Assembly (NCBI RefSeq): GCF_019511345.1 | Contig: NZ_JAEUAK010000002.1 | Location: forward strand, 248,001 to 312,000 | Direction: 5' to 3' | DNA length: 64,000 nt | Source: Rhizobium mesosinicum | GTDB lineage: Bacteria; Pseudomonadota; Alphaproteobacteria; Rhizobiales; Rhizobiaceae | Shown: positions 44,732-53,614 of the stretch, in pieces | Layout: the number at the start of each line of letters is the position of its first letter | Position numbering within the stretch: position 1 is the stretch's first letter | Translations under genes and position numbers: made by a program | Notes under the pieces: model-generated | What the model saw: only the letters and a program-made list of their open reading frames with translations | Told to the model about the DNA's origin: nothing | Database searches by the model: none

Positions 44732-45081
44732 GGTGCGAGCTCCGGAAAGATGTGGGCGCCGGCATCATCGAGCGGCAGGGCCGCCTCCCAAAGCACGGCC
44801 GAAAGCGGCAGATTGGCATAAAGATGCGGGAAGAGCGCGCCGCCGCGCGAGGGTTCGAAGAGCAGTTTGTCGCCGAAACTGCGGCCATCGACGGCGACGA
44901 GGACCAGACCGGTCTGGCCGGCAAAATGCAGGGCTGCCGTCTGCTTGACCTGATCTGCCGTCGAGAAATGGATGAAGCCGTCCTTGAGATCGATCCCGGC
45001 GCCATGAAAAACGCCGGTTTGTCTGGCTTCCTGCCAGAGCGCCTCCGGCACGATCTTGTAAAGGGTCGGTGTCGCGGTCAT
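44728..45081 (-). CDS. DUF952 family protein
   Basis: A 117-residue protein of the DUF952 family: KDGFIHFSTADQVKQTA and ALFPHLYANLPLSAV are characteristic. The start MTATPTLYKIV at 45081 has GGGA upstream; the longer frame to 45213 has unrelated extra residues. Function unknown; the fold is a small mixed alpha/beta domain. It is translationally coupled to pyrD through an ATGA overlap. Confidence 0.85.
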   Translation of the reverse strand: MTATPTLYKIVPEALWQEARQTGVFHGAGIDLKDGFIHFSTADQVKQTAALHFAGQTGLVLVAVDGRSFGDKLLFEPSRGGALFPHLYANLPLSAVLWEAALPLDDAGAHIFPELAP

Positions 45082-45193
45082 GATGGTCCCGTTAGTGGCC
45101 TTGTTGATGAGGGCTTTGCCCGAAAGAGACGGCGATGTCCACGCCTGTAGGCGCAAAAACGGACAGGCACCATGCTTTGCGGAGGATGAGACG

Positions 45194-45592
45194 ATGAAGG
45201 CATTTGCAATCACGCTTGCCGCCGGTCTTCTGCCGCTTGCGGCAATGGCAGCGGAGCCCGATGCGACGCGCTTCCAGCTCGAGCGCAGCGGCGATCATTT
45301 CGTGCGCCTCGACCGGCAAACGGGGGCCATGTCGCTCTGTACTGAGAAGGACGGGGCGCTGGTCTGCCGCATGGCGGCCGATGAACGCGCGGCTTACGAG
45401 GACGAACTCGACCGGCTTGCCGACCGGGTGAGCGCGCTGGAGAAGAATACAGCCGCCCGGCCCGCCTTGCCGACGGATGCGGAAGTCGACCGCTCGATCG
45501 GCATCATGGAGCGGATGATGCGCAGTTTCATGGGTATAGTTCGGGAATTCCGGGCTGAGGATGAGGCCAATCCTCTTCCGCAGCGGAGTTGA
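45194..45592 (+). CDS. exported small protein of unknown function (132 aa)
   Basis: The ATG at 45194 follows GGAGGATGAG. The N-terminus is a signal peptide (FAITLAAGLLPLAAMAAEP, cleaved near residue 19). The mature protein has a disulfide-capable pair (SLCTEKDGALVCRM), a coiled-coil helix (EDELDRLADRVSALEKNTA), and a Met/Arg-rich C-terminal helix. It is periplasmic. No family recognised. Confidence 0.6.
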   Translation: MKAFAITLAAGLLPLAAMAAEPDATRFQLERSGDHFVRLDRQTGAMSLCTEKDGALVCRMAADERAAYEDELDRLADRVSALEKNTAARPALPTDAEVDRSIGIMERMMRSFMGIVREFRAEDEANPLPQRS

Positions 45593-45682
45593 CCCGGTTA
45601 TACTCATATAAGTAGAAAGTCATGTTCGCGCAGGGAAGCAGGACAGGACCTACGGGGTCGAGCTCTTGGGAGGGAGTTTTCG

Positions 45683-46330
45683 ATGCAGGAACAGACCATC
45701 ATCATCGCCGACGACCACCCGCTTTTCCGCGACGCGTTGCGTCAGGCGGTGACCGGCATGGACGGACGGCAGGAGATCGTCGAAGCCGGGGATTTCTCCG
45801 CGGCAGGAACGGCCGCGGCCGAGCACCCGGATGCGGACCTGATGCTGCTCGATCTCGCTATGCCTGGAGTAAGCGGTTTCTCCGGCCTCATGGCGCTGCG
45901 CTCCGAATTCGTCAGCCTGCCGATCGTCATCATCTCGGCAACCGATGACACCACGACGATCCGCCGGGCGCTGGAGCTCGGCGCTTCCGGTTTCATTTCG
46001 AAATCCTCGGGCATCGAGGATATCCGCCGCAGTATCCTGACGGTTCTCGCGGGCGACATTGCCACGCCGGAGAGCTATCGCGACGGACAGGAACAGGACC
46101 CTGATGTCGCAGATCTCATCCACCGCCTGCATACGCTGACACCGCAGCAGAGCCGGGTGCTGACCATGCTCGGCGAAGGGCTCTTGAACAAGCAGATCGC
46201 CTACGAACTCGGCGTTTCCGAAGCGACGATCAAGGCGCATGTCTCGGCGATCCTCCTGAAGCTCAACGTCGATAGCCGTACGCAGGCGGTCATCCAGCTC
46301 GGCAAGATCAATATGGCGATGGTCGCCTGA
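45683..46330 (+). CDS. NarL/FixJ-type response regulator
   Basis: A 215-residue receiver plus LuxR-type DNA-binding regulator. The receiver has Asp10-Asp11 and the phosphorylation site Asp57 (LMLLDLAMPG). The GerE-type helix-turn-helix begins near residue 155 (LTPQQSRVLTMLGEGLLNKQIA, then SEATIKAHVSAILLKL). GGGAGGG is before the ATG. No histidine kinase gene is adjacent, so it is an orphan in the window. Confidence 0.9.
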   Translation: MQEQTIIIADDHPLFRDALRQAVTGMDGRQEIVEAGDFSAAGTAAAEHPDADLMLLDLAMPGVSGFSGLMALRSEFVSLPIVIISATDDTTTIRRALELGASGFISKSSGIEDIRRSILTVLAGDIATPESYRDGQEQDPDVADLIHRLHTLTPQQSRVLTMLGEGLLNKQIAYELGVSEATIKAHVSAILLKLNVDSRTQAVIQLGKINMAMVA

Positions 46331-46446
46331 GCCAAACCCTCTGCCAGACAGGATTTTATTCCTCATTTTCGCTTTACTCGGGGAAATGCCTCGGTTAATC
46401 TGCCGGCGATAGAAAGCGGCCGGACGGACCGCGGGACCGGACGCAT

Positions 46447-47112
46447 ATGCTGTCACATGAGCAGATCTGGGGAGCGATCGACAGACTTGCCGAAGGGCAT
46501 GACCTGACGCCGTCTGGTCTTGCGCGACGGGCGGGGCTCGATCCGACCTCCTTCAACAAATCCAAACGTCTTTCGTCAGACGGACGCCTGCGCTGGCCTT
46601 CGACGGAATCCATCGCCAAGGTGCTGGAGGCGACGGGGGCGAGCATGGAGCAATTCCTCGGCTTCATGCGGCCGGCGAGTACTGCCGCCAGCCTGCCCGA
46701 AGGTATTTTTGCCTCACAGGGAAGTTCCATTCCGCTGCTCGGCTTTGCGCAGGCAGGCGCCGGCGGCTTTTTCGACGATGGCGGCTTTCCTGCCGGCCAG
46801 GGCTGGGATGTGGTGGAATTTCCGGCCGGTCCCTCGCAGAAGGCCGGCGTCTATGCGCTTGAGGTACAGGGCGAGAGCATGATGCCGCTCTATCGAGACG
46901 GCGATGTGCTGATCGTGGAGCCCGGTGCGCAGGTGCGCCGCAACGACCGTGTCGTCGTCAAGACTCGCGAGGGTGAGGTGATGGCCAAGGTGCTCCTGCG
47001 CCAGAGCCCGCGCTCCATCGAACTTTTGTCGCTCAACCCCGAGCATCCTAACCGGACGATCGAGCTTTCCGACGTCGAATGGATCGCCCGCATTATCTGG
47101 GCCAGTCAATAG
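46447..47112 (+). CDS. XRE/S24 (LexA-like) transcriptional regulator
   Basis: A 221-residue regulator with an N-terminal helix-turn-helix (GLARRAGLDPTSFNKSKR, about residues 24-41) and a C-terminal S24 peptidase-type domain. The putative Ser-Lys dyad is Ser144 (VQGESMMPLY) and Lys181 (VMAKVLL). The usual Ala-Gly cleavage site may be AQAGAGGFF (101-109). Such proteins resemble phage CI/LexA repressors that are inactivated by self-cleavage. It is followed 10 bases later by an SNase-like gene. No phage genes surround it. Confidence 0.85.
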   Translation: MLSHEQIWGAIDRLAEGHDLTPSGLARRAGLDPTSFNKSKRLSSDGRLRWPSTESIAKVLEATGASMEQFLGFMRPASTAASLPEGIFASQGSSIPLLGFAQAGAGGFFDDGGFPAGQGWDVVEFPAGPSQKAGVYALEVQGESMMPLYRDGDVLIVEPGAQVRRNDRVVVKTREGEVMAKVLLRQSPRSIELLSLNPEHPNRTIELSDVEWIARIIWASQ

Positions 47113-47122
47113 GAAAATAATC

Positions 47123-47896
47123 ATGCGCCCTGCAGCCTTCGTCACAGGTGTCGCGGGGATGGCGATCGTGGCCGGCCTGCTGCTGGCCGGGCAAGCGCGG
47201 CTCAACAGGGGCGGCGGATCGGCTCTGGATGCCGATGCCGGCAGCGTGGCCGCGGCACCGCCCGCTGCAAATGCCGATACGGCAAAACCGCCTGGATCTC
47301 TGACGGATGAGGATGCGGCGCTGATCGCCCGGGCGACGGAGCCTGCGCCATCGGAACCGGCGACGGCTCCACCTGAAAATGCAAAGGCTCCCGCCGAAAA
47401 TGCGCCGATGGATAAAATGGTGCAAGACGCTCCCGCGCCGGCCGAGACCCCGCCGACCGCACCGGACGGAAAGAACAGCGTGGAACTGCTGCGGCCAACG
47501 GTGGAAAGCGCCGGTATTTTCTCCTTCGGCAAACGGAGGTTGCAGATCGCCAATGTCATCGAGACGCCGGTGGACAAAAGCTGCGGCTCGCAAGGCAAAC
47601 AATGGCCATGCGGCATGATGGCGAAGACGGCGCTGCGGCTTTACCTGCGCAACCGCGCGGTCGATTGCGATCTGCGTTCCGACGCATGGGAAGACATGGC
47701 GGTTGCGGCCTGCCGGCTGGGGCAGCAGGATATCGGCGCCTGGCTGGTGGACAACGGCTGGGCAGAGGCGCAGCCGGGCTCACCGCTTGCCGCCGCGGGC
47801 GAAAAGGCAAAACAGGCGAAGGAAGGCATTCACGGCGAGGACCCGCGCCGCAGGCCGGCGGCTGCGACCCGACCGGAAACGGCCGATCCCTTGTAA
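47123..47896 (+). CDS. secreted SNase-like protein
   Basis: A 257-residue protein with an N-terminal signal anchor (FVTGVAGMAIVAGLLLAG), a long Ala/Pro/Glu-rich linker to about residue 110, and a C-terminal staphylococcal-nuclease-like domain (LLRPTVESAGIFSFGKRRLQ..., CGMMAKTALRLYLRNRAVDC and AVAACRLGQQDIGAWLVDNGWAEA). The usual catalytic Arg-Asp-Glu set cannot be seen clearly, so it may be non-catalytic. AGGAAAA is before the ATG. It may be cotranscribed with the S24 regulator. Confidence 0.75.
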   Translation: MRPAAFVTGVAGMAIVAGLLLAGQARLNRGGGSALDADAGSVAAAPPAANADTAKPPGSLTDEDAALIARATEPAPSEPATAPPENAKAPAENAPMDKMVQDAPAPAETPPTAPDGKNSVELLRPTVESAGIFSFGKRRLQIANVIETPVDKSCGSQGKQWPCGMMAKTALRLYLRNRAVDCDLRSDAWEDMAVAACRLGQQDIGAWLVDNGWAEAQPGSPLAAAGEKAKQAKEGIHGEDPRRRPAAATRPETADPL

Positions 47897-47944
47897 TGGC
47901 CGCCGTCAATTCCTAATCTCCGCTCATCGAAGAGGGAATCAGAC

Positions 47945-48358
47945 ATGAACAAGCCGCTTTCCGCCCATGATGCGCTGATCTATGTGATGGTGATGGCATC
48001 TGCCGTCGACAGCACCATGAACGACCGGGAAATGGAGAGGATCGGCCAGCTCATCGGCTTCCTGCCGGTATTCCGCGATTTCGACGACGACAATCTGATT
48101 TCCGTCGCCCGCGACTGCGCCTCGCTGCTGGCCGGTCCGGAAGGGCTGGATGTGGTGCTGGAGACAGTGCGCGATACGTTGCCTGCCCGGCTCTACGACA
48201 CGGCCTATGCGCTAGCGGTCGAAGTCGCCTCCGCGGACCTTTCCGTCAAAGCCGAAGAACTGCGGCTGCTCAGCCTGCTGCGCGACCGTCTCGGCCTCGA
48301 CAAGCTGACCTGCGCTGCCATCGAGCGCAGCGCCATCGCCCGCTTCCGCAAGGGCTGA
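47945..48358 (+). CDS. TerB family protein
   Basis: A 137-residue all-helical protein of the TerB (tellurite resistance B) fold. VMVMASAVDSTMNDREMERI contains the conserved acidic pattern, followed by the VEVASADLSVKAEELRLLSLLRDRLGLD stretch typical of the second half. No signal peptide, so it is cytoplasmic. TerB proteins bind metal and occur in stress systems; no other ter gene is nearby. Confidence 0.85.
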   Translation: MNKPLSAHDALIYVMVMASAVDSTMNDREMERIGQLIGFLPVFRDFDDDNLISVARDCASLLAGPEGLDVVLETVRDTLPARLYDTAYALAVEVASADLSVKAEELRLLSLLRDRLGLDKLTCAAIERSAIARFRKG

Positions 48359-48417
48359 CACTGCTTTTCTTCAAGCAATTCCGGACGCAAAACCGCTACA
48401 CTTTCGCTGGAACTGCT

Positions 48418-49293
48418 TTAATACAGCCCGTAAGGGAAATAACGCAGATAGAGTTCCTGCAGGCGGCCATTGCGCGAGAGGGTTGCCAGCGCGTGGTCGA
48501 TCGCTGCCGTCAGCACGCTGTCGTTCTGGCGCAGCATAATCGTCATGCCCTCGCCCAGGAAATGCTCGGACAGATAGGGACCGTCGAACAGGGCGCAGCA
48601 TTTGTCCGAAGCAGACGAAGCGACCCAGAAGGAAAGCTGCAGCGCATCGGCGAAGGCAGCATCGATCTTGCGTTCTTTCAAGGCCGTCAGCAGCGCTTCC
48701 TTATTGTCGAAGGCCTGAGCCTTGATAGCGGGGAAAAAGGCCGCCAGCATCGCCTCATGCACTGTGCCCTTGACGACGCCGACGGAATGGCCGGCGAGGC
48801 CGGCAGCCGTCGTTCCGGTCACGGAGGCGCCCATGTTGCGGACGAAGCGGGCCGGCAGCATCAAATAAGGGCGGGAGAAGAGGAATTCGCGGCGCAGCTC
48901 GGGCGTGACGGCAAGGCCGGCGATGACGGCGTCACCCTGCGAGCCGGCAAGCGCCTTCTGCAGGTCGGCAAAGGGCAGCGCCTGGATCTGACATTTGTCG
49001 GCGATCTCGAGCTCAGTGCAAATCTCGCGGGCGAGATCGACGTTAAAGCCTGCGAGTTTGCCGTTCTGGTCGGTGAAATTGAAGGGGGGGAAGTCCACCG
49101 AGGTCAGGAAACGCAGGCGCACGAGCGAGGAGAGATCGGGCTTTGCCAGCCGCTCGCGGGAATCGAAAAGCAGCGGCACGGACAGGCCCGATTGCTGCGC
49201 AAAAACGGAAAAAGCCGACAGCAGGACAACCGAAAACAGGCAAAGGACGAGAAACCCTCTGAATGCCAGAAACACCGGTTTAGATAGCATCAT
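48418..49293 (-). CDS. extracellular solute-binding protein (SBP_bac_3)
   Basis: A 291-residue periplasmic binding protein of the family 3 solute-binding type (amino-acid-like ligands). The signal peptide is hydrophobic (GFLVLCLFSVVLLSAFSVFAQ). The mature part has FPPFNFTDQNGKLAGFNVDL, LVPALPFADLQKALA-like and SVGVVKGTV with DAAFADALQL. It is encoded without permease or ATPase genes, so it is an orphan binding protein, possibly a sensory partner. The start ATG 49293 lacks a clear ribosome binding site and a second ATG follows directly. Confidence 0.85.
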   Translation of the reverse strand: MMLSKPVFLAFRGFLVLCLFSVVLLSAFSVFAQQSGLSVPLLFDSRERLAKPDLSSLVRLRFLTSVDFPPFNFTDQNGKLAGFNVDLAREICTELEIADKCQIQALPFADLQKALAGSQGDAVIAGLAVTPELRREFLFSRPYLMLPARFVRNMGASVTGTTAAGLAGHSVGVVKGTVHEAMLAAFFPAIKAQAFDNKEALLTALKERKIDAAFADALQLSFWVASSASDKCCALFDGPYLSEHFLGEGMTIMLRQNDSVLTAAIDHALATLSRNGRLQELYLRYFPYGLY

Positions 49294-49718
49294 TATAACC
49301 TGCCTCGGGATTAAGAGCGGCGCTTGGCCACGGGCTGAGATGTAGCAGAATCATGCCTGTCGGGGAATATGACCTGACTGGTGACAGACGGCGAGCGCAC
49401 GGCAGCCTTCGAAGCGTCTTTCGGAGGCTCGGTGCCAGCCCCCAACAAAATACCGGCATAAATTGCTTCTTTAGGAGCTAATCGCGAACCACAACCGCAC
49501 CCCTGAAATTTACGGCGACCCCAAGCCCGTTAGCGCGGAATTAAGCAATGTCGGCTCTTATTCGTCACGACGACATCGACCCACCGGCCGACTGCATGAT
49601 GCGCGTGTCGAACCTCTTCAGGTATCCCCGCCAGCGCAATATCGAAGAATCATTCCGCAACAAGTGATTTCAAAAGCACCGGGTTTTCAACACGCCCGGC
49701 CAATCGGGTGACATTCCC
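49294..49718. other. intergenic region, no clear gene
   Basis: This 425-base gap separates the divergent binding-protein and chemoreceptor genes and should contain both promoters. I see no RNA gene, strong terminator or good operator. It holds one 39-residue open frame (49548-49667, + strand: MSALIRHDDIDPPADC...), which has no ribosome binding site and is probably chance. Confidence 0.4.
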
Positions 49719-51719
49719 ATGCTGAAACATCTGAAAATCCGCACAAAAATTATATCGGTCGTGGCGCTCCTGGGACTGATCACGATGGCCGGATTGATCT
49801 ACGTCATCTCCGAGTTTCGCAGAGCTGACATTGCCTACTCCGCCTTCATCGATCATGAGGCGACGGCCTCGATGCTGAGTGCGCGTGCCAGCGCATCGGT
49901 CGTTGCCTCGGTGCTGCAGGTCAGTCTTCTCGCCGACATGAAGCCCGATACGCCCGCGTTCCAAGCGGCGATCGCCACACCGAGCAAGCTGCCGCAGGCA
50001 CGCGACCGCATGAATCAGGCGCTGACGCTTGTCCCCAGCCGCAAGGCCGCCATCGATGAAATCCAGGCCGGTATCGATGAAATCGAAACTCTGGCGAACA
50101 AGATCATCGAGCAGAGCAAGGCTAAAGACAGCGCCGGCGCCCTGGCGAATGTCGGCCTGATCAATGCCAAGCTCAACGCGCTGACGCCGAAGATGATCGC
50201 CAACAACGATGCGATGATGGCGATGCTCAACGACGGCGGCGACGCGCTCTCGGCCGCCGTCAACGACCGCATCAACCTCTGCTTCACGTTGATCGGCCTT
50301 GCCGTCATCGGCGCCATCGGTCTCGGTGTCGTCGTCGCCCAGATCGGCATCACCACCCCCATGGCAAAGCTGCGCGACCGGATGACCGGCCTGGCAGAAG
50401 GCGACACGGACAGCGAAATCGCCGGCCTCGACCGCCGCGACGAAGTCGGCAAGATGGCGGAAGCGGTCTCGGTCTTCCGTGACAATGCGATCGAGCGCAT
50501 CCAGCTCGAAGCCCGCGCCGAAGCCGATCGCAGCCTCAGCGACAACGAGCGCCGCGAACGTGAGGCACAGAAGACCGCGGAAGCTGCCGAGCTCGAGCGG
50601 GCGGTCAGCGCACTCGGCGACGGTCTGCGCCGGCTCTCGGCGGGAGACCTCGTCTCGCATATCGAAACGCCATTCGTCGCGCATCTCGATGCGCTGCGCC
50701 AGGACTTCAACAATTCCGTCGAGAAGCTCAACGAGACGATGAACACGGTCGGCTCCAACGCCCGTGCCATTAGCGCCGGCGCCAACGAAATCAGGTCGTC
50801 TGCCGACGAGCTTTCGAAGCGCACCGAGCAGCAGGCAGCGTCCGTCGAAGAAACGGCAGCAGCGCTCGAAGAGATCACCACGACGGTGAAGGACGCAGCA
50901 AAGCGCGCCGAAGAGGCAAGCCAACTCGTTGCCCGCACTCGCCTTGGTGCAGAGAAATCCGGCGACGTCGTCCGTAAGGCGGTTGCGGCCATGCGTCAGA
51001 TCGAGCAGTCTTCCGTCGAGATCGGCAATATCATCGGTGTCATCGACGATATCGCCTTCCAGACGAACCTGCTGGCGCTGAATGCCGGCGTCGAGGCTGC
51101 GCGCGCGGGTGAAGCCGGCAAGGGCTTTGCCGTCGTCGCCCAGGAAGTGCGCGAACTCGCCCAGCGCTCAGCAAACGCCGCCAAGGAGATCAAGGCGCTG
51201 ATCACCACGTCAGGCACGCATGTTCAAACCGGCGTCTCGCTGGTTGGCGAAACGGGCAAGGCGCTCGATGCGATCGTCCATGAGGTGCAGGAAATCAACC
51301 AGCATGTCCATGCGATCGCCGAAGCCGCCCGCGAACAGTCGATCGGCCTGCAGGAGATCAACACCGCCGTCAACACCATGGACCAGGGCACGCAGCAGAA
51401 TGCCGCCATGGTCGAGGAATCCACTGCGGCAAGCTATAATCTTGCCACGGAAGCGACGGCGCTCAACAACCTGCTCGGCCAGTTCCGCCTGACGGGCACC
51501 GGCGGCTTCGTCGCGAGCGCGCCGATCCCGATGGCGCCCGCCGCGCCACGCACTACCTCACGACCAGCCGCCAGAACCCCGGTTCGCGTTGCCGAAAGCA
51601 CCGCACGCCCGAAGGCTTCCCCGGCCCGCGCACTGGGTCAGAAACTCGCCAGCGCCTTCGGCGCGAGCAATGCCGCCGCCCCGTCGAGCAGCCAGGAAGC
51701 GGACTGGACGGAATTCTGA
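49719..51719 (+). CDS. methyl-accepting chemotaxis protein
   Basis: A 666-residue transmembrane chemoreceptor. TM1 is near residues 9-28 (IISVVALLGLITMAGLIYVI) and TM2 near 190-210, with a periplasmic helical sensor domain between. Two HAMP domains (from TPMAKLRDRMTGLAEGD and from ALGDGLRRLSAGDLVSHIETP) precede the signalling domain, whose hairpin tip is IAFQTNLLALNAGVEAARAG with EVRELAQRSANAAKEIK. The C-terminus is DWTEF, resembling the pentapeptide that tethers CheR/CheB. The ligand is unknown. Confidence 0.92.
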   Translation: MLKHLKIRTKIISVVALLGLITMAGLIYVISEFRRADIAYSAFIDHEATASMLSARASASVVASVLQVSLLADMKPDTPAFQAAIATPSKLPQARDRMNQALTLVPSRKAAIDEIQAGIDEIETLANKIIEQSKAKDSAGALANVGLINAKLNALTPKMIANNDAMMAMLNDGGDALSAAVNDRINLCFTLIGLAVIGAIGLGVVVAQIGITTPMAKLRDRMTGLAEGDTDSEIAGLDRRDEVGKMAEAVSVFRDNAIERIQLEARAEADRSLSDNERREREAQKTAEAAELERAVSALGDGLRRLSAGDLVSHIETPFVAHLDALRQDFNNSVEKLNETMNTVGSNARAISAGANEIRSSADELSKRTEQQAASVEETAAALEEITTTVKDAAKRAEEASQLVARTRLGAEKSGDVVRKAVAAMRQIEQSSVEIGNIIGVIDDIAFQTNLLALNAGVEAARAGEAGKGFAVVAQEVRELAQRSANAAKEIKALITTSGTHVQTGVSLVGETGKALDAIVHEVQEINQHVHAIAEAAREQSIGLQEINTAVNTMDQGTQQNAAMVEESTAASYNLATEATALNNLLGQFRLTGTGGFVASAPIPMAPAAPRTTSRPAARTPVRVAESTARPKASPARALGQKLASAFGASNAAAPSSSQEADWTEF

Positions 51720-51741
51720 GCACGAGATCCAAACGAATCAC

Positions 51742-51767
51742 AAATGGGCGGCCTCGGCCGCCCATTT
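51742..51767 (+). terminator. hairpin terminator downstream of the chemoreceptor gene
   Basis: Perfect 12-base arms, AAATGGGCGGCC (51742-51753) and GGCCGCCCATTT (51756-51767), lie 23 bases after the stop of the chemoreceptor gene. The T-run is weak, but the stem is very strong, so it most likely ends transcription of the gene. The palindrome also works in the opposite direction. Confidence 0.6.
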
Positions 51768-51897
51768 GCGTTTCATGGCCTTCTCCGACCGATGGACGCG
51801 TGCGAGATCAGATCGAAGTGATCGGTCCATTTCCATCGTGAGCTTTCCGCGAATTGGGTTACAATAACACCGTGCAGCGGAAGGAAAGGCTCCAGAC

Positions 51898-52179
51898 ATG
51901 AAACTTATCGCACTTGGCCTCATTGGCGCGCTCACGCTCGCCGGCTGCACAACTGTCGAATATACCGGGCCGGGCATCGAGCCCATCCCTGGCAGCATCA
52001 CCTATAATGGCCAGCCGCGCACGAAACTCACGAAATCGCCGGTTGGATCGACCTTCCCACACACCTTCATCGACCAATACGGCCGGCAGGTGGAGGAGAC
52101 CTATATCATCCGCCCGGACCGCAGCCTTGCGATCACGCATCGCCAATACCGGCCGATCAACATTTTCGGGGATGATTAA
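51898..52179 (+). CDS. lipoprotein, intact paralogue of the pseudogene at 607
   Basis: A 93-residue lipoprotein: signal MKLIALGLIGALTLAGC with lipobox LAGC (Cys17). The mature part EPIPGSITYNGQPRTKLTKS, QVEETYIIRPDRSL and a Tyr/Asn-rich tail are shared with the decayed copy at 607-879. The start has AAAGG upstream. It is a conserved rhizobial type with no known role. Nine or ten bases beyond the stop begins the 3' end of tRNA-Gly on the other strand. Confidence 0.75.
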   Translation: MKLIALGLIGALTLAGCTTVEYTGPGIEPIPGSITYNGQPRTKLTKSPVGSTFPHTFIDQYGRQVEETYIIRPDRSLAITHRQYRPINIFGDD

Positions 52180-52189
52180 GAGGCGAAAC

Positions 52190-52263
52190 TGGAGCGGGTG
52201 AAGGGAATCGAACCCTCGTATTCAGCTTGGGAAGCTGCTGCTCTACCATTGAGCTACACCCGC
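52190..52263 (-). tRNA. tRNA-Gly (CCC)
   Basis: On the minus strand the 74-base sequence begins GCGGGTG, pairing with CACCCGC at the other end, and ends TCCA, so CCA is encoded. The D-arm has GCTC...AGAGC, the anticodon loop reads TTCCCAA with anticodon CCC, and the T-arm has GGGTTCGATTCCC. The first pair of the anticodon stem is a G-A mismatch. The gene reads GGG codons and lies between the lipoprotein and dcd genes. Confidence 0.95.
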
Positions 52264-52321
52264 CAACCGCCTGAGACTTCCAACAAATGGCCGCCGCTGT
52301 CAAGTCGCGGCATTCCGCATA

Positions 52322-53413
52322 TCAGATGCGGAAATGCTTCGAGAGTTTCAGGCCCTGGGCCTGATAGTTGGAGCCGAGGCCTGAGCCATAGAGGCTCGAG
52401 GGCTGTTCCTGCATGTGTTCGTAGATCAGGCGGCCGACGATTTGGCCGTCTTCGAGGATGAAGGGCACTTCGTGGCTGCGTACTTCCAGCACCGCACGGC
52501 TGCCGCGCCCGCCGGCGGGCGCATGGCCGAAGCCCGGGTCGAAGAAGCCGGCATAATGGACGCGGAATTCGCCGACGAGCGGGTCGAAGGGTGTCATTTC
52601 AGCCGCATAGTCAGGCGGGACATGTACGGCCTCGCGCGAGACGAGGATATAGAATTCATCCGGATCGAGGATAAGCTCGTTGCGGCCGCGGCTATAAAGC
52701 GGTTCCCAGAAATCGTAGATATCGTGCTGGGCCTTCTTGTCGACATCGACGACGGCGGTGTGGTGCTTGCCGCGGTAGCCGATCAGGCCGTCCTTGTCAC
52801 CCGTCAGATCGATCGACAGCGCAATGCCGCCGCCGGAGACGTTCGGCTGTTTGGCGGCGACCAGCGTTTCCGTCTCGTGCAGCTTCAGAAGATCGGGTTC
52901 GCTCAGAACCGAATGGCCGACGCGGAAACGGATCTGCGACAGGCGCGAGCCGCGGCGCACGACGATCGGGAAGGTTCGCGGGCTGATTTCGAGATAGAGC
53001 GGGCCGGAATAGCCTGCCGGGATCTTGTCGAATTCCTGCGCGTAGTCGGTGATGACACGGGTGAAGATATCGAGCCGGCCGGTCGAGCTCTTCGGATTGG
53101 CGGAAGCCGACATGTCGGCCGGCAGATCGAGATGCTCCATCAGCGGTACGATGTAGACGCAGCCGGTTTCCAGCACCGCGCCTTCGCTGAGGTCGATGAC
53201 ATGCAGGCTCAGCCGGTCGAGCTTGTCGGAGACAAGATGCGACGGGCCGGGCATGAAGCTCGCGCGCACACGGAACGCCTTGGCGCCCAGCCGCAGATCC
53301 AGGCTGGCAGGCTGGATCTGGTCGCGATCCAGCTCGCGTTCGCTTTGAAGACGCCCCGTTTCAAACAGCGCGGCAATTGCGCGGTCGGCCAGAATTCCAG
53401 TTTCGCGAGCCAT
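52322..53413 (-). CDS. dcd: 2'-deoxycytidine 5'-triphosphate deaminase
   Basis: A 363-residue protein with two dCTP-deaminase/dUTPase-like halves: YIVPLMEHLDLPADMSASANPKSSTGR with SGPLYLEISPRTFPIVV in the first, and EFYILVSREAVHVPPDYAAEM with RSHEVPFILEDGQIVGRL in the second. This doubled form is typical of the alphaproteobacterial enzyme, which makes dUTP for dTMP synthesis. The start at ATG 53413 has GGAG at a more suitable distance than the ATG immediately before it (53416). It is divergent from metZ across the SAM-II region. Confidence 0.88.
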   Translation of the reverse strand: MARETGILADRAIAALFETGRLQSERELDRDQIQPASLDLRLGAKAFRVRASFMPGPSHLVSDKLDRLSLHVIDLSEGAVLETGCVYIVPLMEHLDLPADMSASANPKSSTGRLDIFTRVITDYAQEFDKIPAGYSGPLYLEISPRTFPIVVRRGSRLSQIRFRVGHSVLSEPDLLKLHETETLVAAKQPNVSGGGIALSIDLTGDKDGLIGYRGKHHTAVVDVDKKAQHDIYDFWEPLYSRGRNELILDPDEFYILVSREAVHVPPDYAAEMTPFDPLVGEFRVHYAGFFDPGFGHAPAGGRGSRAVLEVRSHEVPFILEDGQIVGRLIYEHMQEQPSSLYGSGLGSNYQAQGLKLSKHFRI

Positions 53414-53496
53414 CATGCTCCATCCATAATTTGCTGCCGACAAAACCAAAGTCGGGGAATTGACGCAAGCGCAGAACGGCAGTATTGCAAATTTAT

Positions 53497-53552
53497 CCCG
53501 TGGTGATTTGGCCGGTCGGCTTGCAGCCACGTTAAACAAGTGGCTAAAAAGA
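53497..53552 (+). ncRNA. SAM-II riboswitch upstream of metZ
   Basis: The conserved SAM-II core is readable: CGTGGTGATTTGGCCGG, then CTTGCAGCCACG, then TTAAACAAG and GCTAAA. Stem P1 is CGTGG (53499-53503) with CCACG (53527-53531), and the ATTT-type loop and AAGTGGCTAAA strand form the pseudoknot. SAM-II is known upstream of metA and metZ in rhizobia, where SAM binding lowers expression. It is followed by two alternative hairpins and the metZ start, 63 bases downstream. Confidence 0.93.
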
Positions 53553-53560
53553 CCGGGTTG

Positions 53561-53592
53561 AAAACCGGTCTGCTTTTGCGGCCGGTTTTTTT
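53561..53592 (+). terminator. intrinsic terminator in the metZ leader
   Basis: AAAACCGG (53561-53568) pairs with CCGGTTTT (53582-53589) and is followed by a run of seven or more T. The same CCGG strand can instead pair as AGACCGG (53550-53556) with CCGGTCT (53565-53571), which would block terminator formation. The two states are mutually exclusive, as expected for SAM control by termination. It lies between SAM-II and the metZ ATG. Confidence 0.8.
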
Positions 53593-53614
53593 GTTGTTTG
53601 AAAGTGGTGATGGC

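Noticed and set aside
49548..49667. 39-residue plus-strand frame in the chemoreceptor upstream region
   Set aside because: No ribosome binding site or recognised similarity; probably chance.
49650..50924. 424-residue minus-strand frame
   Set aside because: Antisense to the chemoreceptor; no family match.
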